12,124 bases of DNA from Mycoplasmatota bacterium (GCA_022712785.1 JAFLJX010000050.1:1-12124); one strand, 5' to 3'; positions 1-6,521 are shown, counted from the first letter of the stretch. Translations and numbers: made by a program. Notes: generated by a model from the letters alone, not told the origin.

Positions 1-3
1 AAT

Positions 4-26
4 AGAAAAATAAGATTTCTAATCTT
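4..26 (-). terminator. Probable intrinsic terminator after the EEP-fold gene
   Basis: Read on the minus strand, a 6-bp stem (bases 21-26 with 12-17, loop 18-20) lies just after the stop codon at 28-30 and is followed by a T-rich tract (bases 4-10). The stem is short and AT-rich, so it is a modest terminator. It fits the end of the transcript of the gene above it. Confidence 0.45.
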
Positions 27-27
27 T

Positions 28-1056
28 TTATTTAAGTCGAAATGTGGCCTTTACTGGATTATGATCTGTGAACTCAAAACCGAAATCTAGCGTTTTCACA
101 TCAACAGTGTCAATATTTGGTGAAATTAAGAATCCATCTATCACGGTCTCAAAGTTTTCACCTTTAATGTAAGGAGCATTTAAGCTTCTAACTGTGTTAA
201 CCTTCGTGTCATAAACTAGATTGAATTTGCTTTGATATATTTCAGAAGGTAATATGTTAACCCATAATGGCATATCTTCCCTATACAAATCTTTTGGTAG
301 TAAATGGTTCCAGTCTCCACCTAGGATTATATAGTTTTTATTCTTGTCATAAAGTTCTCTAAGAAAATCAATAATATATTTTACCTGTTGAGCTCTGATA
401 TCACCATTTTTATCATAGGCTGATAAATGAATGTTAATCATATATAAATGTTTGTTGTCTATTGTTTTTATCGTGTTGACCACCATACATCTTTTTAAGA
501 ATATTAATTTTCTAGGAAATGATTCTTGGCCTTTTAGTTTATATCTTTTAGCATCAGTAATTCTATATTTTGATAGAGTTAAGAGACCACCATATGCACT
601 TCCCATTGGCTTTAGAAAGGGATAAAACAGATACATCATTTTATAGTTAAATGCATAAGTACTATTATACTTATTAAACATAGAAGTAATAAAATCTAAC
701 TGATTAACATTGTGACTTCTTGATCCTGATTCGTCAATTTCTTGAAAAAGATAAAAATCGGAATTTTGTTTCATCATTATTCTTGAATTACCTTTTAAAT
801 TTTTCATTACTTTTTCTTTACTCATTCCTCTTGTGTTTTTCCCACCTTCAAAGAAAAAATCACTTTCTTTATCCAATGAACAATAACCTAAGTTAAGTGT
901 TGTTACACTAAATTCATTTGGCAATAGCTCTTTATTTGAATTTTTCATAATTGCGTCTTCTATGTTGTTTGGTTTATAGTCACTAATTATTAAAACTAGT
1001 AAGTACGAACTTGGAATAATAAAAATAATAATTATTGGTATTAATAAATATGTCAT
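28..1056 (-). CDS. Membrane-anchored endonuclease/exonuclease/phosphatase (EEP) family protein
   Basis: This 342-residue protein has the EEP (DNase I-like) metal-dependent phosphoesterase fold. Visible motifs are the metal-binding Asn in TLNLGY (N55), the catalytic Glu in FQEID (E106), NIH (H210), GGDWN (D248, N250), a VIDGFLIS strand near 306-312, and the terminal TDHNPV motif (D331, H332). All catalytic positions appear intact. Residues 3-25 are one hydrophobic helix, so the protein is probably anchored in the membrane by its N-terminus; which side the catalytic domain faces is unclear. The ATG start is supported by GGAAGGAGAG seven to eight bases upstream and by an extended -10 promoter at 1095-1103. 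It is a single-gene unit. Family members cut DNA, RNA, phosphoinositides, sphingomyelin or other phosphodiesters, and the substrate cannot be told from sequence. Fold assignment is secure; function is open. Confidence 0.85.
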   Translation of the reverse strand: MTYLLIPIIIIFIIPSSYLLVLIISDYKPNNIEDAIMKNSNKELLPNEFSVTTLNLGYCSLDKESDFFFEGGKNTRGMSKEKVMKNLKGNSRIMMKQNSDFYLFQEIDESGSRSHNVNQLDFITSMFNKYNSTYAFNYKMMYLFYPFLKPMGSAYGGLLTLSKYRITDAKRYKLKGQESFPRKLIFLKRCMVVNTIKTIDNKHLYMINIHLSAYDKNGDIRAQQVKYIIDFLRELYDKNKNYIILGGDWNHLLPKDLYREDMPLWVNILPSEIYQSKFNLVYDTKVNTVRSLNAPYIKGENFETVIDGFLISPNIDTVDVKTLDFGFEFTDHNPVKATFRLK

Positions 1057-1094
1057 AACATCTCTCCTTCCGTATAGTCTCTATTCATATATAT

Positions 1095-1103
1095 ATTATA
1101 ACA
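1095..1103 (-). promoter_or_regulatory. Extended -10 promoter of the EEP gene
   Basis: The minus strand reads TGTTATAAT, a perfect extended -10 (TGnTATAAT), about 40 bases before the ATG at 1056. No good -35 hexamer lies 16-18 bases upstream, where the T-run of the preceding terminator is found. Confidence 0.6.
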
Positions 1104-1118
1104 TGAATATTTACAGAT

Positions 1119-1156
1119 TAAAAAAACAGTGAATTCAATCGAATTCACTGTTTTAA
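1119..1156 (-). terminator. Strong intrinsic terminator after the HNH / small-protein unit
   Basis: A perfect 14-bp stem (1123-1136 with 1141-1154, loop 1137-1140) is followed on the minus strand by a run of six T. It starts a few bases after the stop of the 73-residue gene. A T-rich run also occurs on the other side, so it could work in both directions. Each arm contains a GAATTC. Confidence 0.85.
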
Positions 1157-1158
1157 AA

Positions 1159-1380
1159 TTAATGTTTATACATACACGTATGTTTAAGTTGTTTTTCACA
1201 CTCAGTTTTCTGCATTTTCTTTTCTGCGTCTTCCTTATGTTTAAATCCATACCATATAGCATCTCTTGAAATTTGTTGTTCTTTTAATGCTAAATCTAAG
1301 TTCTTTGTTTTATTACATTTTCTTTCATGTAACACTGCTCTGCTTTTATAATCATTTACATACAAAAAATACTTTAACAT
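1159..1380 (-). CDS. Small Cys/His-containing protein, partner of the HNH gene
   Basis: This 73-residue protein has no function I can name. The ATG is preceded by AAGGGAGAT at good spacing, the gene begins 26 bases after the HNH stop, and it is followed by a strong terminator, so it looks like a real second gene of a two-gene operon. The pattern YVND...RAVLH...C (H18, C22), a central AIWYGF (W43, G45, F46) followed by an EDAE helix, and late cysteines (C61, C69) resembles small 'R-A-x-x-H-x3-C ... W-x-G-x ... E-x-A' proteins I recall from bacterial accessory regions; that resemblance is from memory and unverified. The Cys/His could bind a metal. It is highly charged and has no signal peptide or membrane segment, so it should be cytosolic. 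Confidence 0.65.
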   Translation of the reverse strand: MLKYFLYVNDYKSRAVLHERKCNKTKNLDLALKEQQISRDAIWYGFKHKEDAEKKMQKTECEKQLKHTCMYKH

Positions 1381-1406
1381 TTTTAATCTCCCTTAAGATA
1401 TTTTTT

Positions 1407-2360
1407 TTATTTTCTCAGTGCATCATAGAACATGTCTACTAAATTATTGTTGTAAGCATCTTCAAAGTCTCCGTCAAATGGATAGCTTTTAGGTCCATAT
1501 GTCTCCATGATGTTTATATTTCGATTTTTTAGTTTCTCAATATCTTTTTCTAAAGGTATTGATACTTTTTTTCTTTTCTTATTTGTTAATACTAGATTCC
1601 ACATATTATAACTATATATATAATATACTGGGATAACGTGGTCTAACTTTGCATTAGATGAATCTAGTTTTTCACCAGTATAGAAATCAACTAAATTTTC
1701 ACCATGATATTTCAATAAGAAATATAAGTGTTTATCTAAGTTCTTCTTCTTAGAAACAGCTAAGTTTACATTTGTTACTTTTTTAAGAATTTTAGGACTC
1801 AAGTTAAATTTTTCAATGTTTAATGTCCATTTATAATGGATTAAATCCAGTAAAACTTTCTTATTGTCTTTTATACATTTCAGTTGATCTTTTGTAAAAA
1901 TCAAAGCTTTCTTTTCTAAATCTAATTTATATAAGTTTGTTTTTTTTCTTTTATAGTTTAAGAATCTATAAGCTACATTATCATTTATAGCCTTCATTAA
2001 TTTCCCTAAGTTTCTTTCATAGCTTATACTATTTCTATTTATGAAAGATTCAATTCCGCCAAATAAGACTGGGAAATCACTTGTCCTTCTTTTATAAAAC
2101 TGGTTATGCATATCTTCAATTATTTTTTCTACAACTAAAAACCTGCCTTGAGTTAACCCAAAGTAGCTATTTAAGTTCCAATAGTATTTTAGTATTCTTT
2201 TTACAATAAAATACTCTTCAACAATGATTTTTCCTTTGACTGTTGTATAATCTTTTTCTAGTAATGATTCAATAATAGCTTTTCCCCAAGAGGCTTTATA
2301 AGTATTATCATTCTTCATACTGTCAATTATAGCGATCCAATCAGTTAAATACTTATCCAT
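1407..2360 (-). CDS. HNH endonuclease-domain protein (possible orphan restriction or defence nuclease)
   Basis: The ATG at 2360 gives 317 residues and has GGGTGAT six bases upstream; a GTG nine bases earlier lies inside that ribosome-binding site and is rejected. The C-terminal third carries an HNH-type signature: FYTGEKL, then LDHVIP (D240, H241 as the metal/catalytic pair), then MWNLVLTN (N255, N260) and a Lys/Arg-rich stretch ending in SIP. The zinc-knuckle cysteines often found before the motif are replaced (FYTG rather than FYCG). The N-terminal NDNTYKASWGKAIIE (residues about 18-32) resembles the N-terminal segment of stand-alone restriction-like HNH proteins. The region between is basic and helical and may bind DNA. 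It has its own promoter and is co-transcribed with the 73-residue gene. No methyltransferase is visible here, so any self-protection is unexplained. HNH assignment is good; the defence role is inferred. Confidence 0.75.
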   Translation of the reverse strand: MDKYLTDWIAIIDSMKNDNTYKASWGKAIIESLLEKDYTTVKGKIIVEEYFIVKRILKYYWNLNSYFGLTQGRFLVVEKIIEDMHNQFYKRRTSDFPVLFGGIESFINRNSISYERNLGKLMKAINDNVAYRFLNYKRKKTNLYKLDLEKKALIFTKDQLKCIKDNKKVLLDLIHYKWTLNIEKFNLSPKILKKVTNVNLAVSKKKNLDKHLYFLLKYHGENLVDFYTGEKLDSSNAKLDHVIPVYYIYSYNMWNLVLTNKKRKKVSIPLEKDIEKLKNRNINIMETYGPKSYPFDGDFEDAYNNNLVDMFYDALRK

Positions 2361-2379
2361 AATTATCACCCGCAGTCTA

Positions 2380-2408
2380 ATTATAACAATTTATTTCGAA
2401 TAATCCAA
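2380..2408 (-). promoter_or_regulatory. Promoter of the HNH unit
   Basis: The minus strand has TTGGAT (2403-2408), a 17-base spacer and TATAAT (2380-2385), with TGT directly before the -10 making an extended -10 (TGTTATAAT, 2380-2388). The predicted 5' leader is very short, about 12 bases before the ATG at 2360. Confidence 0.65.
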
Positions 2409-2511
2409 AATATTTTATTATTATATTTTAATATGTTTTTTTCAATAGTTTCGTTAGAGAATATTTATACTTAAAATTATGGATATTTAGTTCAAAATTA
2501 TTTATATAAAT

Positions 2512-2533
2512 GAAAATGCCCCATATCATTTTC
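2512..2533. other. Hairpin downstream of the kbl terminator
   Basis: A perfect 7-bp inverted repeat (2512-2518 with 2527-2533, 8-base loop) sits just beyond the kbl terminator. It lacks a clear T-run in either direction. It may be a backup terminator or incidental. The rest of 2370-2540 is very AT-rich and shows nothing else. Confidence 0.35.
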
Positions 2534-2562
2534 TAAACAAAAGGAGAGCATCAGCTCTCCTT
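2533..2562 (-). terminator. Intrinsic terminator of the tdh-kbl operon
   Basis: A perfect 9-bp stem (2541-2549 with 2554-2562, 4-base loop) begins within the kbl stop codon and is followed by TTTTGTTT on the minus strand. This is a canonical strong terminator. Confidence 0.9.
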
Positions 2563-3745
2563 AAATAATTTCTAATTCTTTACCAACTTTTTCAAAAGTT
2601 TTAATAGCAAAATCCAAATCTTCTTTAGTATGTGAAGCACTTAACATACATCTTAGTCTTCCTTTTCCTAAAGCAACTGTAGGGAATACTATTCCGGATA
2701 CATATACTCCAGCATCTAATAAAGTTTTACTAAATTGCATAGTCTCTGCTTCTCCACCAACCATTACAGGTGTAATTGGAGTTTCACTATTACCAGTATC
2801 AAATCCTAATTTATTAAGACCAGCTTTAAAATATTCAGCATTAGCCCACAATTTATCTGTGAATTCTGTGCTTTCCATTAACATCTTAACTGATTCTATT
2901 GCTGCAGCTGTTGCTGCAGGAGGTAAAGCAGTTGAGAATAATAATGGTCTTGCTCTATGATGAAGCCATGTTTTTGTAACTTGTTTACTAGCAACATATC
3001 CACCTACAACACCAATTGCTTTTGATAGTGTTCCGATGATAAAATCTACTCTTCCGTGAAGGTTAAAGTGATCAACAGTTCCTCTACCACTTTCACCTAG
3101 TACACCAGATCCGTGAGCGTCATCAACATATGTTAATGCATCATATTTTTCAGCAAGTTCAACTATTTTTGGTAACTTAGCTAAATCGCCATCCATACTA
3201 AATACACCATCAGTTATTATTAAAACTTGATTATAGTTTTTTCTTTTCTCTTTTAAGATTGCCTCTAAGTTTCTCATATCACTATGTTTATATACAGCCC
3301 TATCAGCTTTACTTAATCTAACCCCATCAATTATAGATGCATGATTTAATTCATCACTGATGATTAAATCACCTTTAGCTGTTATTGCAGCTATAGTTCC
3401 TATATTACAGTTTAGTCCTGATTGGAAACACATAACTGCTTCTTCATGTTTGAATTCAGCTAAAATATCCTCAAGTTGTCCTATTATGTCTTGATTCCCA
3501 ACGATAGTTCTAACAGCTCCTGCTCCCGCACCATATTTATTTACAGCATCAATTGCTGCTTGTTTAACTCTTGGATGATTTGACAATCCTAGATAGTTAT
3601 TACTTGATAAATTTACAACTTGTTTACCGTTTAGATTTATAACATTATCGCAAGGACCGTAATTAACTGGTAATTCTCTATAAACTCCGGCTTTCTTTAA
3701 TTCTTCTATTTTTTCTTTTAAAAAATTAAGTTCATGAGTACTCAT
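2561..3745 (-). CDS. kbl: 2-amino-3-ketobutyrate CoA ligase (glycine C-acetyltransferase)
   Basis: This PLP enzyme of the alpha-oxoamine synthase family cleaves 2-amino-3-ketobutyrate with CoA to glycine and acetyl-CoA, the second step of threonine breakdown. The 394 residues match the usual length of about 395-400. Visible motifs are the N-terminal NLSSNNYLGL, the PLP-stacking region DELNHAS (H135), VDDAHGSG (D209, H211) and the PLP lysine in GTLSKAIGVVGGY (K242), followed by the LLFSTALPP substrate loop and a C-terminal RLRCMLSASHT. The gene starts one base after the tdh stop, with AAAGGTAGG in the end of tdh as ribosome-binding site, so the two are translationally coupled. Relatives include 8-amino-7-oxononanoate synthase (BioF) and serine palmitoyltransferase, but the tdh neighbour settles the assignment. 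The enzyme is cytosolic and usually homodimeric. Confidence 0.95.
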   Translation of the reverse strand: MSTHELNFLKEKIEELKKAGVYRELPVNYGPCDNVINLNGKQVVNLSSNNYLGLSNHPRVKQAAIDAVNKYGAGAGAVRTIVGNQDIIGQLEDILAEFKHEEAVMCFQSGLNCNIGTIAAITAKGDLIISDELNHASIIDGVRLSKADRAVYKHSDMRNLEAILKEKRKNYNQVLIITDGVFSMDGDLAKLPKIVELAEKYDALTYVDDAHGSGVLGESGRGTVDHFNLHGRVDFIIGTLSKAIGVVGGYVASKQVTKTWLHHRARPLLFSTALPPAATAAAIESVKMLMESTEFTDKLWANAEYFKAGLNKLGFDTGNSETPITPVMVGGEAETMQFSKTLLDAGVYVSGIVFPTVALGKGRLRCMLSASHTKEDLDFAIKTFEKVGKELEII

Positions 3746-3746
3746 G

Positions 3747-4808
3747 TTATTTGCCTACCTTTAATATGATTTTTCCACTATTACCGCTACCCATTATTTC
3801 CATAGCTTTTATTACGTCTTCTAACGGAAAAACATGAGTAATTATTTTATCGAAATCTAACATATTATTATCAATTAACTCTTTTACTTGATACCAAGTT
3901 TCATATATTCTTCTTCCAACAACACCATATACCTGTGCACCTTTAAATACTATATCATTAGCTACATCAAGATCAATATCTTTACTAGGGATACCTAACA
4001 TACTCATTCCTCCACCAGCTTTTAAATATTTAAAAGCTTGTTCAATAGCTGTTTTATTTCCACTAAATTCACCAATAACGTCAGCTCCACGTCCGTTAGT
4101 TTCTTCTAGTACTCTACTTATTACATCTTCTTTTAAAGGATTAATAACAACATCAGCACCTAGTTCTTTAGCTAAATTTAATCTATATTCGTTTACTTCA
4201 ACAGCAATTATTTTTTTAGCTCCATAAGCTTTTGCCACATTTACACCCATTAAACCAATTGGACCGCAACCTACAACTACAACATCTTTTCCTTTTACCG
4301 GAAAATGAGCCATAGTGTGTACAGCATTCCCAAGTGGTTCCTGAACACTTAAATGTAAAGGATTTGCATCTTTACTATTTATGAAACAGTTCATAGCTGG
4401 AATCTTCACATATTCAGCAAAGCAACCATCAGTATCAACACCAATAATTTTAGTGTTTTCACATATATGTCCTTCACCTCTTAAACAAAACTCACATGTT
4501 TCACAAATTATATGAGTTTCAGCACTAACAATGTCACCTAATTTTACTCTTGTCACAGTTTTACCAATCTTAACAACTTCTCCACTAAATTCATGTCCTG
4601 CAGTGAATGGTAACTTAAGTCTTTTCTTAGCCCAGTCATCATAAATATAAATATGATAATCAGTACCACACACAGAAGCGTAATTTACTTTTATCAAAAC
4701 TTCATGATCCATTAAATCTTTGGGTATTGGTTTTTCAGTTATTCTTAGTCCAACCTCAGGTTTATCCTTAACAACAACTGTCATTAAGGTGTCAAAGTTA
4801 TCTCCCAT
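3747..4808 (-). CDS. tdh: L-threonine 3-dehydrogenase (zinc, NAD+)
   Basis: This medium-chain zinc dehydrogenase oxidises L-threonine to 2-amino-3-ketobutyrate with NAD+, the substrate of the downstream Kbl. I place the start at the ATG at 4808 (353 residues), which has AAGGAGA four to five bases upstream. An in-frame ATG at 4856 lacks a ribosome-binding site and overlaps the -10 box. With this start the catalytic zinc ligands are C47 (VCGTD) and H72/E73 (GHEF), and the structural zinc cysteines are C102, C105, C108 and C116. A GCGPIG Rossmann motif near 179-186 and the acidic AVEVNEYR segment fit NAD+ rather than NADP+. Tdh is normally about 340-350 residues, so it appears complete. Sorbitol and butanediol dehydrogenases share the fold; the kbl neighbour makes threonine the substrate. 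It is the first gene of the operon. Confidence 0.93.
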   Translation of the reverse strand: MGDNFDTLMTVVVKDKPEVGLRITEKPIPKDLMDHEVLIKVNYASVCGTDYHIYIYDDWAKKRLKLPFTAGHEFSGEVVKIGKTVTRVKLGDIVSAETHIICETCEFCLRGEGHICENTKIIGVDTDGCFAEYVKIPAMNCFINSKDANPLHLSVQEPLGNAVHTMAHFPVKGKDVVVVGCGPIGLMGVNVAKAYGAKKIIAVEVNEYRLNLAKELGADVVINPLKEDVISRVLEETNGRGADVIGEFSGNKTAIEQAFKYLKAGGGMSMLGIPSKDIDLDVANDIVFKGAQVYGVVGRRIYETWYQVKELIDNNMLDFDKIITHVFPLEDVIKAMEIMGSGNSGKIILKVGK

Positions 4809-4854
4809 AATTTTCTCCTTTTTATTAGAAATTAAAAACGCTTTCATCAATGCC

Positions 4855-4863
4855 ATTATATCA
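4855..4863 (-). promoter_or_regulatory. Extended -10 promoter directly upstream of tdh
   Basis: The minus strand reads TGATATAAT, a perfect extended -10, 47 bases before the tdh ATG at 4808. No convincing -35 lies at 16-18 bases. The flanking 12-mer TTATGATATAAT is identical to the one at the proline-type operon promoter near 11,480. It lies downstream of the terminator at 4919-4949, so it could give terminator-independent expression. Confidence 0.55.
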
Positions 4864-4918
4864 TAATAATTTTAAAAGTATACAGTAAAAACAAGGTTTT
4901 TTAAATAAACCAAAATGC

Positions 4919-4949
4919 AAAAAAAAATAGCGATTAAAAACCGCCATTT
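4919..4949 (-). terminator. Strong intrinsic terminator between the structured RNA and tdh
   Basis: An 8-bp stem with one G-U pair (4942-4949 with 4925-4932, 9-base loop) runs into nine consecutive T on the minus strand. It lies 70 bases upstream of the tdh start codon's own leader and well over 200 bases after the regulator stop, so it ends either a separate small RNA, a tdh leader, or the regulator mRNA. Confidence 0.8.
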
Positions 4950-5051
4950 ATTTCTAGAACAGATATCTTCCCCAAGTTTAATTTCCCATAAAATTTAAAT
5001 CAAAATGATTTAATTTCTATCAATGATAACTCTGTCCTAAACTTCCCTTAC
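4919..5051 (-). ncRNA. Candidate structured RNA (small RNA or tdh leader)
   Basis: Within the 326-base gap between regulator and tdh, the minus strand can fold extensively. A 9-bp helix with one G-U pairs 5031-5039 with 4955-4963. Inside it is a 7-bp AT-rich hairpin (5007-5013 with 4995-5001, five-base loop, extendable past a bulge). A second 7-bp helix pairs 5038-5044 with 4974-4980; it shares only two bases with the first and is in pseudoknot order with it, so the two may coexist or compete. The segment starts just after a promoter-like sequence and ends in the 4919-4949 terminator, giving about 133 bases. I do not recognise a known riboswitch class; glycine, SAM, lysine, THF, purine and T-box core motifs were looked for by eye and not seen. 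It may be a novel cis-element for tdh-kbl, a separate small RNA, or the 3' end of the regulator transcript. The terminator arms do not overlap the main helix, which argues against a simple anti-terminator switch. Confidence 0.4.
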
Positions 5052-5057
5052 ACAAGA

Positions 5058-5085
5058 ATTATCTCATTTTTTGAAATAAATACAA
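5058..5085 (-). promoter_or_regulatory. Promoter for the structured RNA
   Basis: The minus strand has TTGTAT (5080-5085), a 16-base spacer and GATAAT (5058-5063), with TGA just before the -10 (an extended -10 with one mismatch in the hexamer). The predicted transcript start near 5051 falls immediately before the first helix of the RNA candidate. Confidence 0.5.
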
Positions 5086-5109
5086 GAGTTATGTGCTATT
5101 TTACATTGT

Positions 5110-5123
5110 ACAGGCATTCCTGT
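5110..5123. promoter_or_regulatory. Inverted repeat, possible operator
   Basis: A 5-bp dyad (5110-5114 with 5119-5123, 4-base spacer) lies about 25 bases upstream of the -35 of the RNA promoter and just beyond the end of the regulator gene. It has no T-run, so it is not a terminator. Its placement would suit an activator site, for example for the adjacent regulator; that role is inference. Confidence 0.25.
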
Positions 5124-5182
5124 TAAAGGCATATATTTTAGGCTCTGTAATCTGATTTTACTTTACACAATGAAATATATAA

Positions 5183-6454
5183 CTATTTTACTCCGAATTC
5201 AATGTAGTGTAAAAGAGCTTCTGATACTTCTAGTGCTTTTTTGTATTTTCTTTCTTTTTTATAATGTTTAATTAGAAAAGTGCTATATAAAGTCAACATT
5301 TCTCCATCATCACTTATTAGTCCTATTTCTATTTGTTTTTTTACTAATTTTTCATAAGCATTTTCATCAAAAAAGGATTTGTTAAAAGACAGTTTAACCA
5401 TTTCAAAATAGTTTTTAGTTTTATTGATAGGATCATCTCTTTCTATATCAACAACTTCATCATAAAATTCATGTAATTCATCTATTTTTCCTAAATTAAA
5501 TAAGACATGAATTTTACAAGAAATATACTCCCTACTTTTTAATTGTGTCACTTTACTAAGAAAAACCTCAGCGTTAGTATACTCTTCTCTCTGAGAACAA
5601 ATTACTGCTAACATAGAATTACATCTATTTTCTAAATCTTTAACACCATATTTAATTGAGAATTCAAGAACATGATTATACAGTTCTATTGCATGATCAT
5701 ATTTTTTTATTCTTATAAAATCTCGCGCAATACTAGTTCTTACTCTCATTGCTCTTATATAATTTGTTTGTTTTTCATATTCTAAAATACATTCATCAGC
5801 TGTTAACCTTGAATCAATATATTTATTTGATTTACTTAGACCAATTACATAATGTTCATTAATTATCAGGTCTAATTTATGGTCACCAATTTTCAAAGCT
5901 TTTTCAAAATAATTTCGAGCATCACTGTATAACTCACCATTTAAATATTTTAATCCTTTAATAAAATAGAACAATTGTTTTTGATTATTTGAATAGTAAT
6001 CAAAAATCAATTCACTTTGTTGAAATGTTTTATCAATATTTTTTTTATAAGTGTTTGTTAAAACTTTATATAACAATGCAATCAAAGAATAGTTTACTAC
6101 TACAGTGCTATTCTCATATATATGCTTGTTCTTATCCATTTCAGTAAATAGAATTTCAGCTTTTTTATATTCGTAATATAGAAGATGTTTAAATATCATT
6201 TTATATTTCTCTTGAAAATCTTCTTCTAATTTGATGTCATCATAAAAATGCAGGCTTAAAACTGAAAAAATTTCTTTAATTGTATCTTTGTGTGGTATAA
6301 CAATTCCTCTTTCAAAATTAGATATTAATGTATGAGAAATATTTGCAATCTCACCTAAATCACGCAGAGAATAGCCTAACTCAACTCTTTTTCGTCTAAC
6401 AAGTAATCCTAAGACTTTTATATTTTCTTTATCAATCATATCAATATTGAGCAC
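5183..6454 (-). CDS. XRE-family HTH regulator with TPR-like C-terminal domain (PlcR/NprR type)
   Basis: The 423-residue protein has an N-terminal helix-turn-helix of the Cro/CI (XRE) type at about residues 13-66, with VRRKRVELGYSLRDLGEIA and the recognition helix ISHTLISNFERG. The remaining ~350 residues are helical with TPR-like spacing, for example DARNYFEKALKIG, DHAIELYNHVLEF and KKALEVSEALLHY. This architecture and length match peptide-sensing RRNPP-type regulators such as NprR; similar proteins also act without peptides. The start is GTG at 6454 with GAGGTGAT five to six bases upstream. It is a single-gene unit between the proline-type operon and tdh-kbl, all on the same strand, so either could be its target. 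No convincing cognate peptide precursor was found, apart from a weak 22-codon ORF described under findings. DNA-binding function is secure; ligand and targets are unknown. Confidence 0.8.
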   Translation of the reverse strand: MLNIDMIDKENIKVLGLLVRRKRVELGYSLRDLGEIANISHTLISNFERGIVIPHKDTIKEIFSVLSLHFYDDIKLEEDFQEKYKMIFKHLLYYEYKKAEILFTEMDKNKHIYENSTVVVNYSLIALLYKVLTNTYKKNIDKTFQQSELIFDYYSNNQKQLFYFIKGLKYLNGELYSDARNYFEKALKIGDHKLDLIINEHYVIGLSKSNKYIDSRLTADECILEYEKQTNYIRAMRVRTSIARDFIRIKKYDHAIELYNHVLEFSIKYGVKDLENRCNSMLAVICSQREEYTNAEVFLSKVTQLKSREYISCKIHVLFNLGKIDELHEFYDEVVDIERDDPINKTKNYFEMVKLSFNKSFFDENAYEKLVKKQIEIGLISDDGEMLTLYSTFLIKHYKKERKYKKALEVSEALLHYIEFGVK

Positions 6455-6477
6455 TTTATCACCTCATGTAAATATAT

Positions 6478-6506
6478 TTTATAACTTAATAATATCATTT
6501 TTGCTA
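6478..6506 (-). promoter_or_regulatory. Possible promoter of the regulator gene
   Basis: TATAAA (6478-6483) with TAGCAA (6501-6506) 17 bases upstream on the minus strand would start a transcript about 17 bases before the GTG at 6454. Both hexamers are imperfect, and this is the only one of the mapped units without a TGn extension. Confidence 0.35.
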
Positions 6507-6521
6507 GAATTAACTAAGGTA

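Noticed and set aside
431..625. Plus-strand ORF opposite the EEP gene
   Set aside because: It lies entirely within a well-supported minus-strand gene, with no ribosome-binding site or recognisable domain. Same for the plus-strand ORFs at 6759, 7313, 9393 and 10798.
1131..1146. Twin GAATTC in the terminator stem as a target of the HNH nuclease
   Set aside because: Two GAATTC in a palindrome follow automatically from the inverted repeat; nothing ties the nuclease to that sequence.
1053..1262. Minus-strand ORF across the terminator and the 73-residue gene
   Set aside because: It crosses the strong hairpin terminator and overlaps the better-supported small gene in another frame; no good ribosome-binding site.
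4809..4856. Upstream in-frame start giving a 369-residue Tdh
   Set aside because: It overlaps the extended -10 promoter and has no ribosome-binding site, while the start at 4808 has an AAGGAGA.
4919..5051. Glycine, SAM, lysine, THF, purine riboswitch or T-box upstream of tdh
   Set aside because: None of the conserved core sequences is visible by eye. The region is therefore only a structured RNA candidate; an Rfam scan is needed.
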